Assembly: GCF_014644735.1 (NCBI RefSeq)
Contig: NZ_BMKZ01000009.1
Location: 1 to 64,000, forward strand
DNA from: Caldalkalibacillus thermarum
GTDB taxonomy: Bacteria > Bacillota > Bacilli > Caldalkalibacillales > Caldalkalibacillaceae
Direction: 5' to 3'
DNA: 64,000 bases
The notes beneath the pieces are model-generated. The model worked only from the letters and a program-made list of their open reading frames with translations. It did not search any database and was not told where the DNA came from. A program made the translations under genes and the position numbers. The first letter of the stretch is position 1. Every line of letters starts with the position of its first letter. Positions 1-8,337 of the stretch are shown piece by piece.

Positions 1-20
1 TGTCTTTTGCTTTTTAGGGG

Positions 21-65
21 CCTCTTCATGCCGTTAACAGACGAGCTATTAACGGCATGAAGAGG
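21..65. repeat. Perfect 17-bp inverted repeat
   Basis: The arms at 21-37 and 49-65 are exact reverse complements (outer end CCTCTTCATG) around an 11-base loop. Neither strand has a U-run after the stem, so it is not a standard intrinsic terminator. It lies upstream of the small zinc-ribbon gene and could be a protein-binding site, an RNA hairpin, or a terminator of a gene left of the window. Confidence 0.7.
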
Positions 66-198
66 GATTGGCGAATGTGTGTTTGCCCTCTGAAATTTTA
101 CTCATACTCTGACCAGCCGTATGAAAAGAACCGGCTAGGAAAGACTAAAAATAGGCCGCCGGGAAGTGGCAATGCTAATCCTAGAACAGGAGGTACGT

Positions 199-366
199 AT
201 GGGTAAGGACAAAATAAGAGTGCGCATTACCTGTGAAGTATGTGGTGAACAATTTACCCTGCGGGGAAGAACAGATAGAATGGACCGTTATTATGGTACC
301 GGTTTTAAACGCTGCCTTTGTGACAATGAGCATCGTTTTTCAGTGCGTCCAGTTGATGATCAATAA
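199..366 (+). CDS. Small zinc-ribbon-like protein, unknown function
   Basis: A 55-residue protein that I do not recognise by name. ATG 199 is chosen because an AGGAGG-type site ends about five bases upstream; a longer in-frame start at 166 has no such site. The protein is basic and has a CxxC pair (CEVCGEQF, near residues 13-20) and a second CxC pair (CLCDNEH, near residues 39-45), a pattern suited to binding one zinc ion. A strong terminator follows at once, so it is probably transcribed alone or as the end of an upstream unit. It stands just before the germination genes sleB-ypeB, but nothing in the sequence ties it to them. Confidence 0.6.
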   Translation: MGKDKIRVRITCEVCGEQFTLRGRTDRMDRYYGTGFKRCLCDNEHRFSVRPVDDQ

Positions 367-384
367 TTGGAAAGGGGAAGCGAA

Positions 385-423
385 GAGGAAAGAATCTGGC
401 CGCGGATTCTTTCCTCTTTTTTT
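385..423 (+). terminator. Intrinsic terminator after the zinc-ribbon gene
   Basis: A perfect 12-bp stem (GAGGAAAGAATC with its complement), an 8-base loop and seven T residues. It separates the small gene from sleB. Confidence 0.9.
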
Positions 424-494
424 GCATAAATCCCTCGGGAAAGTAGAAAAATACCACTACAACGTTCAATGACATGAGGGAGGTACAGCATGGT

Positions 495-1559
495 ATGCAC
501 AGACGAATGGAGCATAGCTTGAAAGCTGGTACGTTGTGCCTGGTAATTGCTGCTCTGCTACTTAGCTTTTTCATTCCGCATACAACCGCTTCTGCTTTTA
601 GCCCCCAAGTGATTCAACGGGGAGCCACAGGTGATGATGTGATCGAATTACAAGCGAGATTGCAGTATATCGGTTACTATAAAGGACCTATTAATGGTGT
701 TTTCGGCTGGGAAACTTACTGGGCTGTGCGTAATTTCCAGCACGATTTTGGAATTGATATTGATGGTCTTGTCGGTGATGAAATGAAAGAAAAACTTTTG
801 GCTGTCACTGAATTTGACAAGGATTATGTGTATGGCAAGCTGGCACAAGGTGAAACTCCCCGCCATTTTGGGCCGCACAAAGGGCCTGAGGGATTGGCGC
901 CTCCAGGACAGCGTGATCCCGGTAATTTGGACAAGGTCAAATGGGTTCCCCCTGGTACGCATGGGAAAGAACCTCCCCGGCCCGAGGCCCCTGCCAGACC
1001 CGAGGCCCCTGCCAGACCCGAGGCCCCTGCCAGACCCGAGGCCCCTGCTAGAGAAGAACGGGCACCTGCACCTGAACGGGCTCCACGCCCAGCTGAAGAA
1101 CGGCCGGCCCCTCCTGCTCAGCCTGAAAGGACTCCGGCAGAAGCTCAAGTGGGCCAGCTGCAACAAGCCGTGAATATCCCACAAGGGTTCAGCGAAAATG
1201 ATATCAGACTGATGGCCAATGCCGTTTATGGTGAAGCACGGGGTGAACCGTACGAAGGCCAGGTTGCCGTTGCAGCGGTCATTTTGAACCGTGTCCGCAG
1301 CCCGGAATTTCCCAACACGGTATCCGGTGTTATTTTTGAACCGCTGGCCTTTACGGCTGTGATGGACGGACAAATCTGGCTAACGCCCAATGAAACGGCT
1401 AGAAGAGCAGTGATGGATGCCATCAACGGCTGGGACCCGACCGGTGGGGTCGTGTATTACTTTAATCCTGCTAAGGCCACCGCACCATGGATGTGGGAGC
1501 GTTATGGCGAACAAAAGGATCAAGCATTACAAATCGGAAATCACATATTCTTTAACTAG
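495..1559 (+). CDS. sleB: Spore cortex-lytic enzyme SleB
   Basis: Lytic transglycosylase that degrades muramic-lactam-containing cortex peptidoglycan during spore germination; it is secreted by the forespore. From ATG 495 (GGGAGG at 478-483) it has 354 residues. It shows a signal peptide with likely cleavage after TASA near residue 34, a peptidoglycan-binding repeat domain near 42-103, a Pro/Ala/Glu/Arg linker, and the hydrolase-2 catalytic domain near 232-354 containing NAVYGEARGE with the expected catalytic glutamate. The linker holds four RPEAPA repeats (residues 163-186) coded by an exact 18-bp tandem repeat, so it is longer than the B. subtilis linker. ypeB follows 15 bases downstream, the usual partner order. 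Confidence 0.96.
   Translation: MHRRMEHSLKAGTLCLVIAALLLSFFIPHTTASAFSPQVIQRGATGDDVIELQARLQYIGYYKGPINGVFGWETYWAVRNFQHDFGIDIDGLVGDEMKEKLLAVTEFDKDYVYGKLAQGETPRHFGPHKGPEGLAPPGQRDPGNLDKVKWVPPGTHGKEPPRPEAPARPEAPARPEAPARPEAPAREERAPAPERAPRPAEERPAPPAQPERTPAEAQVGQLQQAVNIPQGFSENDIRLMANAVYGEARGEPYEGQVAVAAVILNRVRSPEFPNTVSGVIFEPLAFTAVMDGQIWLTPNETARRAVMDAINGWDPTGGVVYYFNPAKATAPWMWERYGEQKDQALQIGNHIFFN
981..1052 (+). repeat. Tandem repeat, 4 x 18 bp, in sleB linker
   Basis: Four head-to-tail copies of CCCGAGGCCCCTGCCAGA. The fourth differs by one base (CTGCTAGA). Each copy codes for the six residues PEAPAR, so a change in copy number would alter linker length without shifting the frame. Confidence 0.95.
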
Positions 1560-1574
1560 AAAGGAGTGAACACT

Positions 1575-2930
1575 GTGGTGGTTGCACGACTCTTAAAAAT
1601 TGCCTTCGCATTATTCTTAACGGTTGCCCTGGCAGGGACAGCCTATTGGGGCTATCAGGAACATCAGGATAAAAACTCAATCTTGATCAAAGCGGAAAAC
1701 AATTATCAACGGGCCTTTCATGACTTAAATAACAATCTGTCCAATCTGGAAGATGAACTGGGCAAGGCCCTGGCGATGAACTCCAGAGATCTCTTGGCCC
1801 CTTGTATGGCTAACATTTGGCGTTTGGCTTATTCGGCCCAATCCAACCTTGGACAACTTCCGTTAACATTAACCCCCTTTCATAAAACAGACCAATTTTT
1901 GGCCAAGATAGCGGATTTTACCTATGACATAGGGATGAGGGATTTAGCGAATGAACCCTTAACAGATAAGGAATGGAAGAGGTTGAAAAACCTCCATGCC
2001 CAAGCCCAAGATGTGCAAAGGGAATTAAAAAACCTGCAAAGTAAAATTATTGACCAAAATTTGCGGTGGATGGATGTAGAGCTGGCAGTCGCCTCGGAAA
2101 ATATAGAACAGAGCAAGGAAATTTTGGATGGCATTGAAACATTGAACAAACATGTGGAAGGTTATATCGAAACAGAGTGGGGAGCCGAGGAATCAAAGTA
2201 TACTGAACTGCAGTCTCAGAAAGCCAAAAAAATCCCTGGCAAGGAAATTACCAAAGAAGAGGCCGTAAAGAAGGCCAAAACATTCCTCGGTCTTAAAGGA
2301 GATCTCAATGCCAAGGTGGAAGAGGCTGGAGGCGAAGAATTTGAGACGTTCAAGGTTCGCTTTGATCATCCAGAGCGAGACAGTTCGGTGTCGGTCGATG
2401 TTTCTAAAAAGGGCGGCCATGTGTTGTGGTTTTTGGACAGCAGGAACATTAACAAAACGGAAATCGGACTGTATGATGCCCAGCAAAAGGCTCTGGAGTT
2501 TTTGAAGGAAAGGGATATTACCTCGATGGTGGCCGTCGAAGCGGACCAATACGACAATGTCGGTGTCTTTGATTTTGTCCGTGTGGTGGATGAGGTCAGG
2601 ATTTACCCAGATCTCATCCGGGTCAAGGTGGCTTTGGACAACGGGGATATTATCGGCTATGAAGCACAAGGCTATGTATTAAACCATAATGCTGCTCTCA
2701 ACATCCCGGAGCCCAAAATTACGCTTGAAGAGGCTAAGAAAAATGTAAACGGCAATCTGAACGTGATGGAAGAGCACCTCAGCGTGGTTGAACTGGATGC
2801 TGGAAAATATCAACTCTGTTATGAATTGCTGGGTACGATCGAGAACGAAACTTACCGGCTGTTTATCAATGCCGAAAACGGACGGGAAGAAAAAGTGGAG
2901 AAAATGAAACAAGCTGAACCTATTGTCTAA
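1575..2930 (+). CDS. ypeB: Germination protein YpeB
   Basis: YpeB is needed to localise or stabilise SleB in the spore, and SleB in turn stabilises YpeB; this is established for Bacillus. The protein has 451 residues from GTG 1575, eight bases after AAGGAG. The annotated-looking GTG at 1566 overlaps that site and is unlikely. A single N-terminal hydrophobic segment (residues about 8-27) should anchor it in the inner membrane with the rest outside. The middle is helical and charged, and the C-terminal half contains repeated PepSY-like YPEB modules with EEAKKNV-type helices. It ends with a weak terminator. Confidence 0.93.
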   Translation: MVVARLLKIAFALFLTVALAGTAYWGYQEHQDKNSILIKAENNYQRAFHDLNNNLSNLEDELGKALAMNSRDLLAPCMANIWRLAYSAQSNLGQLPLTLTPFHKTDQFLAKIADFTYDIGMRDLANEPLTDKEWKRLKNLHAQAQDVQRELKNLQSKIIDQNLRWMDVELAVASENIEQSKEILDGIETLNKHVEGYIETEWGAEESKYTELQSQKAKKIPGKEITKEEAVKKAKTFLGLKGDLNAKVEEAGGEEFETFKVRFDHPERDSSVSVDVSKKGGHVLWFLDSRNINKTEIGLYDAQQKALEFLKERDITSMVAVEADQYDNVGVFDFVRVVDEVRIYPDLIRVKVALDNGDIIGYEAQGYVLNHNAALNIPEPKITLEEAKKNVNGNLNVMEEHLSVVELDAGKYQLCYELLGTIENETYRLFINAENGREEKVEKMKQAEPIV

Positions 2931-2945
2931 AAGCTTTTTAAAGAT

Positions 2946-2973
2946 AGCCTGCTACGTTTGTAGTAGGCTTTTG
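2946..2973 (+). terminator. Terminator after ypeB
   Basis: Stem AGCCTGCTAC/GTAGTAGGCT with one G-U pair, a 4-base loop and a short T run. It closes the sleB-ypeB unit. Confidence 0.65.
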
Positions 2974-2982
2974 TGCTTATTT

Positions 2983-2991
2983 TGGTATAAT
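2983..2991 (+). promoter_or_regulatory. Extended -10 promoter for ypfA
   Basis: TGGTATAAT is an exact extended -10 element for SigmaA. No convincing -35 lies 17 bases upstream. The first bases of the transcript would fall just before the ypfA ribosome-binding site. Confidence 0.5.
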
Positions 2992-3011
2992 TAAGAAAGG
3001 GGGGAGGAAGA

Positions 3012-3698
3012 TTGGATTATCTGTATAAAGTTGGGGACAAGTTATTTATGAAACCTTGTTCAGAAGCTGGATCAGATACATATAAAGCACGGATTGTCGA
3101 TTTAAACGAGCAGTACATCTATATTGAGTTGCCTATGCATGAGCAAAGCAGTCGTCTGGCTTTTTTTCCTGAGGGGACAGAACTTGAGGTGTGGTTTACT
3201 GGCAAAGACAAGGTGCCTTACCAGTTTGTCAGCCAGGTGGCAGGCAGAAGAAAGGAGCGTATACCTGTTACATTGCTGACCCATCCGCATCCTGATACCA
3301 TCGAACGCAAACAGAGGCGCCAATATTTACGGGTTCCCTGTGATGAAAAGATCTTTCTTTATGTCCAAAATGATCACCAAGCCCCTAAAGACCCCTTAAT
3401 CGCTCAAGCGGTAGATTTAAGCGGAGGGGGAATGGCTTTTACATTGGCTGGTAAAGAACAGCTACAGCCAGGCGATGAGGTGAAGTGGGAGTTTTCACTC
3501 CCGCCGGTTCATGAATCTTCCACTCCGATTTCCGGTCGGGGGGTGGTAAAAAGAGTGACGCCGCCTGCCGAAAAAGGAATGCCTTATAAATACTCCGTCG
3601 CTTTTACCGAAATCAGAGAACAGGACCGGCAACAGATTATCCGTTATTGTCTCCGCCGCCAGTTAGAAATGCGCAAAAAGGGGTTGGATATGTCTTAA
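3012..3698 (+). CDS. ypfA: PilZ-domain cyclic-di-GMP receptor, YpfA/MotI-like
   Basis: A 228-residue soluble protein starting at TTG 3012 behind GGGGAGG. It has an N-terminal YcgR-like beta domain and a C-terminal PilZ domain. The c-di-GMP signature is complete: RKQRRQYLRV (near residue 99) supplies the RxxxR motif and VDLSGGG (near 134) the D/NxSxxG motif. In B. subtilis the homologue (YpfA, also named MotI or DgrF) acts as a motility brake when c-di-GMP is high. Binding can be expected here from the intact motif; the motility role is inferred from the family. The position between ypeB and cmk matches B. subtilis. Confidence 0.88.
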   Translation: MDYLYKVGDKLFMKPCSEAGSDTYKARIVDLNEQYIYIELPMHEQSSRLAFFPEGTELEVWFTGKDKVPYQFVSQVAGRRKERIPVTLLTHPHPDTIERKQRRQYLRVPCDEKIFLYVQNDHQAPKDPLIAQAVDLSGGGMAFTLAGKEQLQPGDEVKWEFSLPPVHESSTPISGRGVVKRVTPPAEKGMPYKYSVAFTEIREQDRQQIIRYCLRRQLEMRKKGLDMS

Positions 3699-3801
3699 AT
3701 TTGTTTTTTCGGTGGGTATGAAAACAGGGAAGCGGTCAAAACTAAACAATAGAATGTGAGTTGCTTCAAGATGCGAATTGCTCTAAAGAAGGTGGCCAAA
3801 C

Positions 3802-4083
3802 ATGAAGGACGTATACCCCCGGTCTCATGGGCGCCATACCAATCGGTCATACGCTTCTGACCCCTTGCGGCAGCGCATTCATGGCTATTTTATCCCCTTA
3901 TCCGAGCAGACGGAACGGCTGCTGTTCATGATCTTGATCTTTTTGTTGATTGGACTTTTCATAAGCCAAATCTTTATCCTGAGTAAAGAGGAGCATCAGG
4001 AGCTGGTGAACAAATCTGTGCGCTATGAAGGCGTCTTTCATGATGATCAAGTTGAAATCAGGGCAACATTGCAACGCCGGTAG
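3802..4083 (+). CDS. YpfB-like small membrane protein
   Basis: A 93-residue protein with a charged, histidine- and arginine-rich N-terminus, one strongly hydrophobic segment (near residues 41-60, FMILIFLLIGLFISQIF) and a short C-terminal tail of about 33 residues. ATG 3802 is preceded by AAGGTGG. Position between the PilZ gene and cmk corresponds to ypfB (DUF5359) of B. subtilis; identification rests on position and topology rather than a signature. No function is known to me. A terminator follows the stop codon at a distance of 30 bases. Confidence 0.6.
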   Translation: MKDVYPRSHGRHTNRSYASDPLRQRIHGYFIPLSEQTERLLFMILIFLLIGLFISQIFILSKEEHQELVNKSVRYEGVFHDDQVEIRATLQRR

Positions 4084-4097
4084 CGGTATGGTATGAT
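4069..4097 (+). promoter_or_regulatory. Candidate SigmaA promoter upstream of cmk
   Basis: TTGCAA, a 17-base spacer and TATGAT, with TGG forming an extended -10. Transcription would start near 4104, directly in front of a terminator hairpin at 4113-4138. Confidence 0.45.
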
Positions 4098-4112
4098 TTT
4101 AATGTTTAAACT

Positions 4113-4138
4113 AGCAGGGTTCTCCTGCTTTTTGTTTT
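4113..4138 (+). terminator. Terminator or leader attenuator before cmk
   Basis: AGCAGG/CCTGCT stem with a 5-base loop, followed by TTTTGTTTT. It ends the ypfB transcript. A transcript from the promoter at 4069-4097 would meet this hairpin after about ten bases. Confidence 0.75.
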
Positions 4139-4167
4139 GGATAAAGAGGGGGAAGGATTGAATAACC

Positions 4168-4827
4168 ATGAAGATCGCCATAGACGGTCCTGCCGGAGCT
4201 GGCAAAAGTACAGTGGCCAAAATGGTAGCGGATAAACTGGGGTATCTGTATGTAGATACGGGAGCAATGTACCGGGCATTGACTTGGAAAGCGCTGCATG
4301 ACAATGTGGATATCAGCTCTGGGGAGGCGCTGGTCCGCCTGCTTAACCAATGTCGCCTTGAACTTCAATCGGACTCGGCGAGTCAGAGGGTGGTTCTGAA
4401 TGGACGGGATATTACGGAGGCGATCAGGACACGTGAGGTGAGCAATCATGTCTCTGAAGTGGCCAGCCATCCCCAGGTGCGGGAAGCGATGGTCGAACTG
4501 CAAAGGGAAATGGCAACCAAAGGAAATGTGGTTATGGATGGACGGGATATTGGCACCTATGTAATCCCTGATGCAGATGTTAAGATTTACCTCACAGCTT
4601 CCCTGGAAGAACGCGCCCGGCGCCGTTATGAAGAGCTGCGAGCCAAGGGGCACGAAGTTTCCTTTGAGGAGATTAAGCAAGAGATTCTCGAAAGAGATGA
4701 CAAGGACAGTAAGCGTGATACCGCTCCTCTTCAAAAAGCAGCCGATGCTTTAACCGTGGACACGACCGGACTTTCCATTACCGAGGTCGTCAATTGTATC
4801 TTAAACATTGTTCATCAAAAAACATGA
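4168..4827 (+). CDS. cmk: Cytidylate kinase
   Basis: Phosphorylates CMP and dCMP to the diphosphates in the cytosol, feeding CTP and dCTP pools. The 219-residue length is typical for the family. The P-loop GPAGAGKST is at residues 7-15; VDTGAMYRA, DGRDIGTYV and RDDKDSKRDTAPL are the other family motifs, the last two contacting nucleotide phosphates. ATG 4168 gives the standard N-terminus MKIAIDGPAGAGKST. plsC follows 18 bases downstream, a common Firmicute pairing that suggests co-transcription. Confidence 0.97.
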   Translation: MKIAIDGPAGAGKSTVAKMVADKLGYLYVDTGAMYRALTWKALHDNVDISSGEALVRLLNQCRLELQSDSASQRVVLNGRDITEAIRTREVSNHVSEVASHPQVREAMVELQREMATKGNVVMDGRDIGTYVIPDADVKIYLTASLEERARRRYEELRAKGHEVSFEEIKQEILERDDKDSKRDTAPLQKAADALTVDTTGLSITEVVNCILNIVHQKT

Positions 4828-4845
4828 ACAAGGGGAACAGCACTT

Positions 4846-5478
4846 ATGTTCTATGAAATCTGCCGTATTATTCTGCACACCGTTTACCGCCTGTTGTTTC
4901 GGTATAAAGCTTACGGTACTGAGCACATACCGGAACAAGGCGCTGTTTTATTGTGTGCCAATCATATCAGTAACTGGGATCCGCCCCTGGTGGGTCTCCC
5001 TGTCATGCGGCGTGTTAACTTTATGGCCAAACAAGAGTTGTTTAAAATTCCGCTTTTATCCCAAGTATTACGTTATTTAGGAGCTTTTCCTGTCAAGCGG
5101 GAAGCGACGGATAAAAAGGCCATCCGTACGGCGCTGTCCCGTTTGCAAGAGGGGAAGGTCGTTGTGATTTTTCCTGAAGGAACAAGATCTAAGAGCGGAC
5201 GATTGCAAAAAGCGTATAGCGGGTCCGGGTTTTTAGCCTTGAAACAGCCCTGTACTGTTATTCCAGTGGCCATTATCGGTCCTTACAGATTATTCCGCCC
5301 AGTAAAAATCATTTACGGTTCTCCTGTAAACCTGGACGACCTGCGTGTTGAGAAAATCACCAAGCAAGAAGCCGTACTGGCCACAGAAAGGATTATGAAC
5401 AGCATCCGGCAGCTTTTGGAAAACCAACAATCCAAAACCTCTGAACATAATGGCAGAAGTTTTGGAAATAGTGTATAG
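4846..5478 (+). CDS. plsC: 1-acyl-sn-glycerol-3-phosphate acyltransferase PlsC
   Basis: Adds the second acyl chain to lysophosphatidic acid to give phosphatidic acid at the cytoplasmic membrane. The 210-residue protein has the acyltransferase motif HxxxxD as NHISNWD (His40, Asp45) and the substrate-binding motif FPEGTRS near residues 109-115; a hydrophobic N-terminal helix is present. GGGG-type site lies 9 bases upstream of ATG 4846. plsY, which makes its substrate, is 5 kb downstream in the same window. Confidence 0.94.
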   Translation: MFYEICRIILHTVYRLLFRYKAYGTEHIPEQGAVLLCANHISNWDPPLVGLPVMRRVNFMAKQELFKIPLLSQVLRYLGAFPVKREATDKKAIRTALSRLQEGKVVVIFPEGTRSKSGRLQKAYSGSGFLALKQPCTVIPVAIIGPYRLFRPVKIIYGSPVNLDDLRVEKITKQEAVLATERIMNSIRQLLENQQSKTSEHNGRSFGNSV

Positions 5479-5520
5479 TTATTATGATGGAAGCTCGACA
5501 GTAGAAGGAGGATTTTGATT

Positions 5521-6666
5521 ATGGTGGAAGAAATTCAAAACAATGTGGAGGTTCAACAGTATGAGACAGGAGATCGGGTCAAAGGCACGGTAACTAAAGT
5601 CAAAGAGAAATATGCGCTGATTGACATCGGCTATAAGATAGATGCCATTTTGCCCATTGGTGAAATCTCCAACGTACATATTGACAAAGTGGGAGATGCG
5701 TTGAAAGAAGGGGATGAACTCGAAGTTGTGATTACCAAACTGACTGAAGATGAGGTCGTCGTTTCCAAACGGCGTGTGGAAAACGACAAGGCCTGGGCCG
5801 AATTGGAAGAGAAATTCCGGTCAGGAGAGGTATTTGAGGTTACCGTGGCTGAGATTGTCAAGGGTGGATTGGTCGTTGATGTCGGCCTGCGCGGCTTTAT
5901 TCCTGCTTCTCAGGTAGAACGCCATTTTGTTGAGGATTTTAGCGATTATGTGGGCAAAACCTTGCGTGTAAAAGTGGTGGAGCTTGACCGGGAGAAGAAC
6001 AAGGTTATTTTATCTCATCGTGCTGTCCTGGAAGAAGAGGAGGCTAAGGCGAAAGAATCCCGTTTGCGGGAGTTAGAAATCGGTGAAGAATTGGAAGGAA
6101 CCGTATCCCGGTTGACGTCGTTTGGCGCATTTGTTGACATTGGCGGCATAGAAGGTTTAGTGCACATCTCCGAACTGGCTTGGCACCGGGTGGAAACACC
6201 GGAGGAAGTCATTAAGGAAGGGGATAAAGTTAAGGTAAAAGTCTTAAAAGTTGATCCAGAGCAGCAAAAAGTGAGCCTCAGTATTAAAGCAACCCAACCT
6301 AGCCCATGGCAAAAAGCGGCTGATGAGATTAAAGCAGGTGATACAGTTAAAGGTGTGGTTAAACGTTTGGTGTCTTTCGGTGCCTTTGTAGAAGTGATGC
6401 CCGGTGTTGAAGGACTGGTGCATATCTCCCAAATTGCCAACCGCCGCATCGGTTCTCCAAGTGAAGTGCTGAAAGAAGGTCAGCAAATAGAAGCCAAAGT
6501 GCTGGATGTTGATCCGCAAGAGGAACGGATCAGCTTAAGCATCAGGGCCTTGCAGGAAGACAAGCGAAGTGAAGAAGTGCAAGCTTATACTGAGAAACAA
6601 GTTCAGTCTTCTGGTGTGACACTGGGTGAATTGATCGGGGATCAATTGAAAAAGTTGAAACAATAA
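5521..6666 (+). CDS. ypfD: Ribosomal protein S1 homologue with four S1 domains (YpfD)
   Basis: An RNA-binding protein of 381 residues with four consecutive S1/OB domains (approximately residues 12-82, 99-164, 185-253 and 270-339), each carrying the usual G-x-V-x-x-v and GFxP or GFGAFV-like strands. ATG 5521 is nine bases after AAGGAGG; the in-frame TTG at 5515 lies too close to that site. Gram-positive YpfD is shorter than the six-domain proteobacterial S1 and is dispensable in B. subtilis; a general role in mRNA binding is inferred. An intrinsic terminator follows. Confidence 0.93.
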   Translation: MVEEIQNNVEVQQYETGDRVKGTVTKVKEKYALIDIGYKIDAILPIGEISNVHIDKVGDALKEGDELEVVITKLTEDEVVVSKRRVENDKAWAELEEKFRSGEVFEVTVAEIVKGGLVVDVGLRGFIPASQVERHFVEDFSDYVGKTLRVKVVELDREKNKVILSHRAVLEEEEAKAKESRLRELEIGEELEGTVSRLTSFGAFVDIGGIEGLVHISELAWHRVETPEEVIKEGDKVKVKVLKVDPEQQKVSLSIKATQPSPWQKAADEIKAGDTVKGVVKRLVSFGAFVEVMPGVEGLVHISQIANRRIGSPSEVLKEGQQIEAKVLDVDPQEERISLSIRALQEDKRSEEVQAYTEKQVQSSGVTLGELIGDQLKKLKQ

Positions 6667-6690
6667 ACGGTTGCAGCCAACATGATCATA

Positions 6691-6725
6691 CCCATTGCTG
6701 TATTGATGAGCAATGGGTTTTCTTT
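6691..6725 (+). terminator. Terminator after ypfD
   Basis: Perfect 9-bp stem CCCATTGCT/AGCAATGGG with a 9-base loop and a TTTTCTTT tail. Confidence 0.85.
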
Positions 6726-6792
6726 ATGCTATAAAAAGCGCTAAAAAGAGCCATACTGAAGACGAGGAGGAATGTCAGCGGAGGAATGTGAA

Positions 6793-7437
6793 ATGAATGA
6801 CGGATATATTTTTATGATCGGAATCTGGATTCTGTTTATTTTGGCTGTGACACGCTGGCTGGATTTTTTCTGGGCTCATCATCCCCATAAGGCCTTGATA
6901 CGAAAAGGCGTCATTATTGTTTTGGCCATGAAACTTTTGACCCAGGAATGGTATTTGCCACTTGGCAGTCAGTACGCTATTAATGTCAGCAGTATATTCA
7001 TACCCGCCCTCATTTGCGGTTTTTTCCTGTGGCGGGATCGGTCGGGATTTCTGAGGCAAATGATGGCTGTCATTCTGTTTTTAGGCGTGTTTTATGCGGT
7101 GAGCCATCAGCTGTTCCTTTGGGATCCTGTTTTGATGGTGATGCCGACTATGTATATGTTCCCTGTCTTCTTCACCTTATTTTTGCTGCTGGCTACCCTG
7201 CATTTGCCCCAACAATGGCTGATGATGACCAGCGGGATGATTTTGGGCGAGATTGTACATAAATGGTTTTTATTACGGTATGTGGATTATGTTGTAGTGG
7301 GTGATGCTGCGTTCCGGGATCAGCTGGTGATAGGATTGTGCTTGGTTACGGCGGTCACCTTAACCGCCCGCTTGGGGATAAAGGTATATCAGTATTTGTA
7401 TCATAAATTCCACTCTCAGTGGAAAGAGGAGGGTTAA
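6793..7437 (+). CDS. yphA: YphA-like multispanning membrane protein
   Basis: A 214-residue, very hydrophobic protein with about six predicted membrane segments and a short basic C-terminus. ATG 6793 is eight bases after GGAGG at 6780-6784; the earlier ATG at 6772 is immediately next to another GGAGG and is less likely. Position between ypfD and the YIEGIA gene matches yphA of B. subtilis. No catalytic signature is visible. It is followed after three bases by the YIEGIA gene, so the two are probably translated from one message. Confidence 0.65.
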   Translation: MNDGYIFMIGIWILFILAVTRWLDFFWAHHPHKALIRKGVIIVLAMKLLTQEWYLPLGSQYAINVSSIFIPALICGFFLWRDRSGFLRQMMAVILFLGVFYAVSHQLFLWDPVLMVMPTMYMFPVFFTLFLLLATLHLPQQWLMMTSGMILGEIVHKWFLLRYVDYVVVGDAAFRDQLVIGLCLVTAVTLTARLGIKVYQYLYHKFHSQWKEEG

Positions 7438-7440
7438 GAT

Positions 7441-8331
7441 GTGGAGCAATATACCATTCCCGTCCTGCTAGGGGTTCTCTTTGGATTTGGCGGACGCCTG
7501 TTGCTATTAAAAAATGATTACCGGCAATACCCCACTCAGCCACACGGGATGATCGTTCATCTCACTTTGGGTTTCATCGCCGCCGGTTTAGGAAGCATTG
7601 CGATCCCTGCCCTATTGGAGCAAGAGTATGCGGCCATCACCTTTCTGGCGTTGGCTGCCCAGCACTTTCGTGAAGTGCGCAACATGGAGCGGGAAACACT
7701 TACTAAAATGGATGAAATGGAACTGGTCTCAAGAGGAAAAACTTACATAGAAGGAATTGCCTTAACTTTTGAAGGTCGGAATTATATGGCTATTCTCGTT
7801 GCCTCTATCACCACACTGGCCACCATACTTGTTGAGTGGTGGCTGGGTGTCTTGGTCGGTTTGACAGGGGTTGTTCTTTGTCTATGGTTTAGGAGTGGCA
7901 AGTTCCTGAGCAGCATCGCCCATATTGAACCAGCTGAAGTACGTCTGGAAGGTCCTGAAGTGTTTGTGAATGATATTCATATTATGAACGTGGGTCTTGC
8001 CGACAGCCGGGAGCTGATCATGAAACAGGCGCTGGGTGTGATTTTAAAACCCAAGACAATTGACAGTGTGGTGACCCTGGCCAATCTTGGCCAAAGGCAG
8101 GCGATTTTGTATGATTTGTCTGTCGGATTGGGAGTCTACAGGGATGATGACAAGCCTTCACTGGTTCCCTTGACCCGCCGGGATTTGGCTGACGGGCGGG
8201 TGGCGGTGTTTTTTCTGCCCCAGATTAAGAATATGGAACGGGCCATCGAGGTGATATCCCGGGTGCCTGTTCTCGAAAATGCGGTGCATGTGCCAACTGA
8301 ATCTGAGGCTAGTGCTAAAACAGGGAGGTAG
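7441..8331 (+). CDS. YIEGIA-family membrane protein (YphB/SeaA-like)
   Basis: A 296-residue protein named for the YIEGIA motif, seen here as KTYIEGIALTFEGRNY near residue 100. Hydrophobic segments lie near residues 6-25, 38-58 and 113-150 (two adjacent segments); the C-terminal half is soluble and has alternating strands and helices. The family occurs in spore formers, and the B. subtilis gene at this position is linked to spore envelope assembly; I infer a similar role. GTG 7441 starts three bases after the yphA stop. The following small gene codes for the known partner of this family, which strengthens the call. Confidence 0.8.
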   Translation: MEQYTIPVLLGVLFGFGGRLLLLKNDYRQYPTQPHGMIVHLTLGFIAAGLGSIAIPALLEQEYAAITFLALAAQHFREVRNMERETLTKMDEMELVSRGKTYIEGIALTFEGRNYMAILVASITTLATILVEWWLGVLVGLTGVVLCLWFRSGKFLSSIAHIEPAEVRLEGPEVFVNDIHIMNVGLADSRELIMKQALGVILKPKTIDSVVTLANLGQRQAILYDLSVGLGVYRDDDKPSLVPLTRRDLADGRVAVFFLPQIKNMERAIEVISRVPVLENAVHVPTESEASAKTGR

Positions 8332-8337
8332 ATAAAC

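Noticed and set aside
103-109. CATACTC resembling a SigmaG/SigmaF -10
   Set aside because: No matching -35 at 17-18 bases upstream.
423-456. SigmaG-like promoter before sleB (TGCATA and AATACCA)
   Set aside because: The -35 half fits, but the spacing to the best -10 is about 21 bases instead of 17-18 and the -10 has two mismatches.
648-1373. Long minus-strand reading frame opposite sleB
   Set aside because: It is a by-product of the GC-rich linker repeat and sleB codon use; no ribosome-binding site and a low-complexity product.
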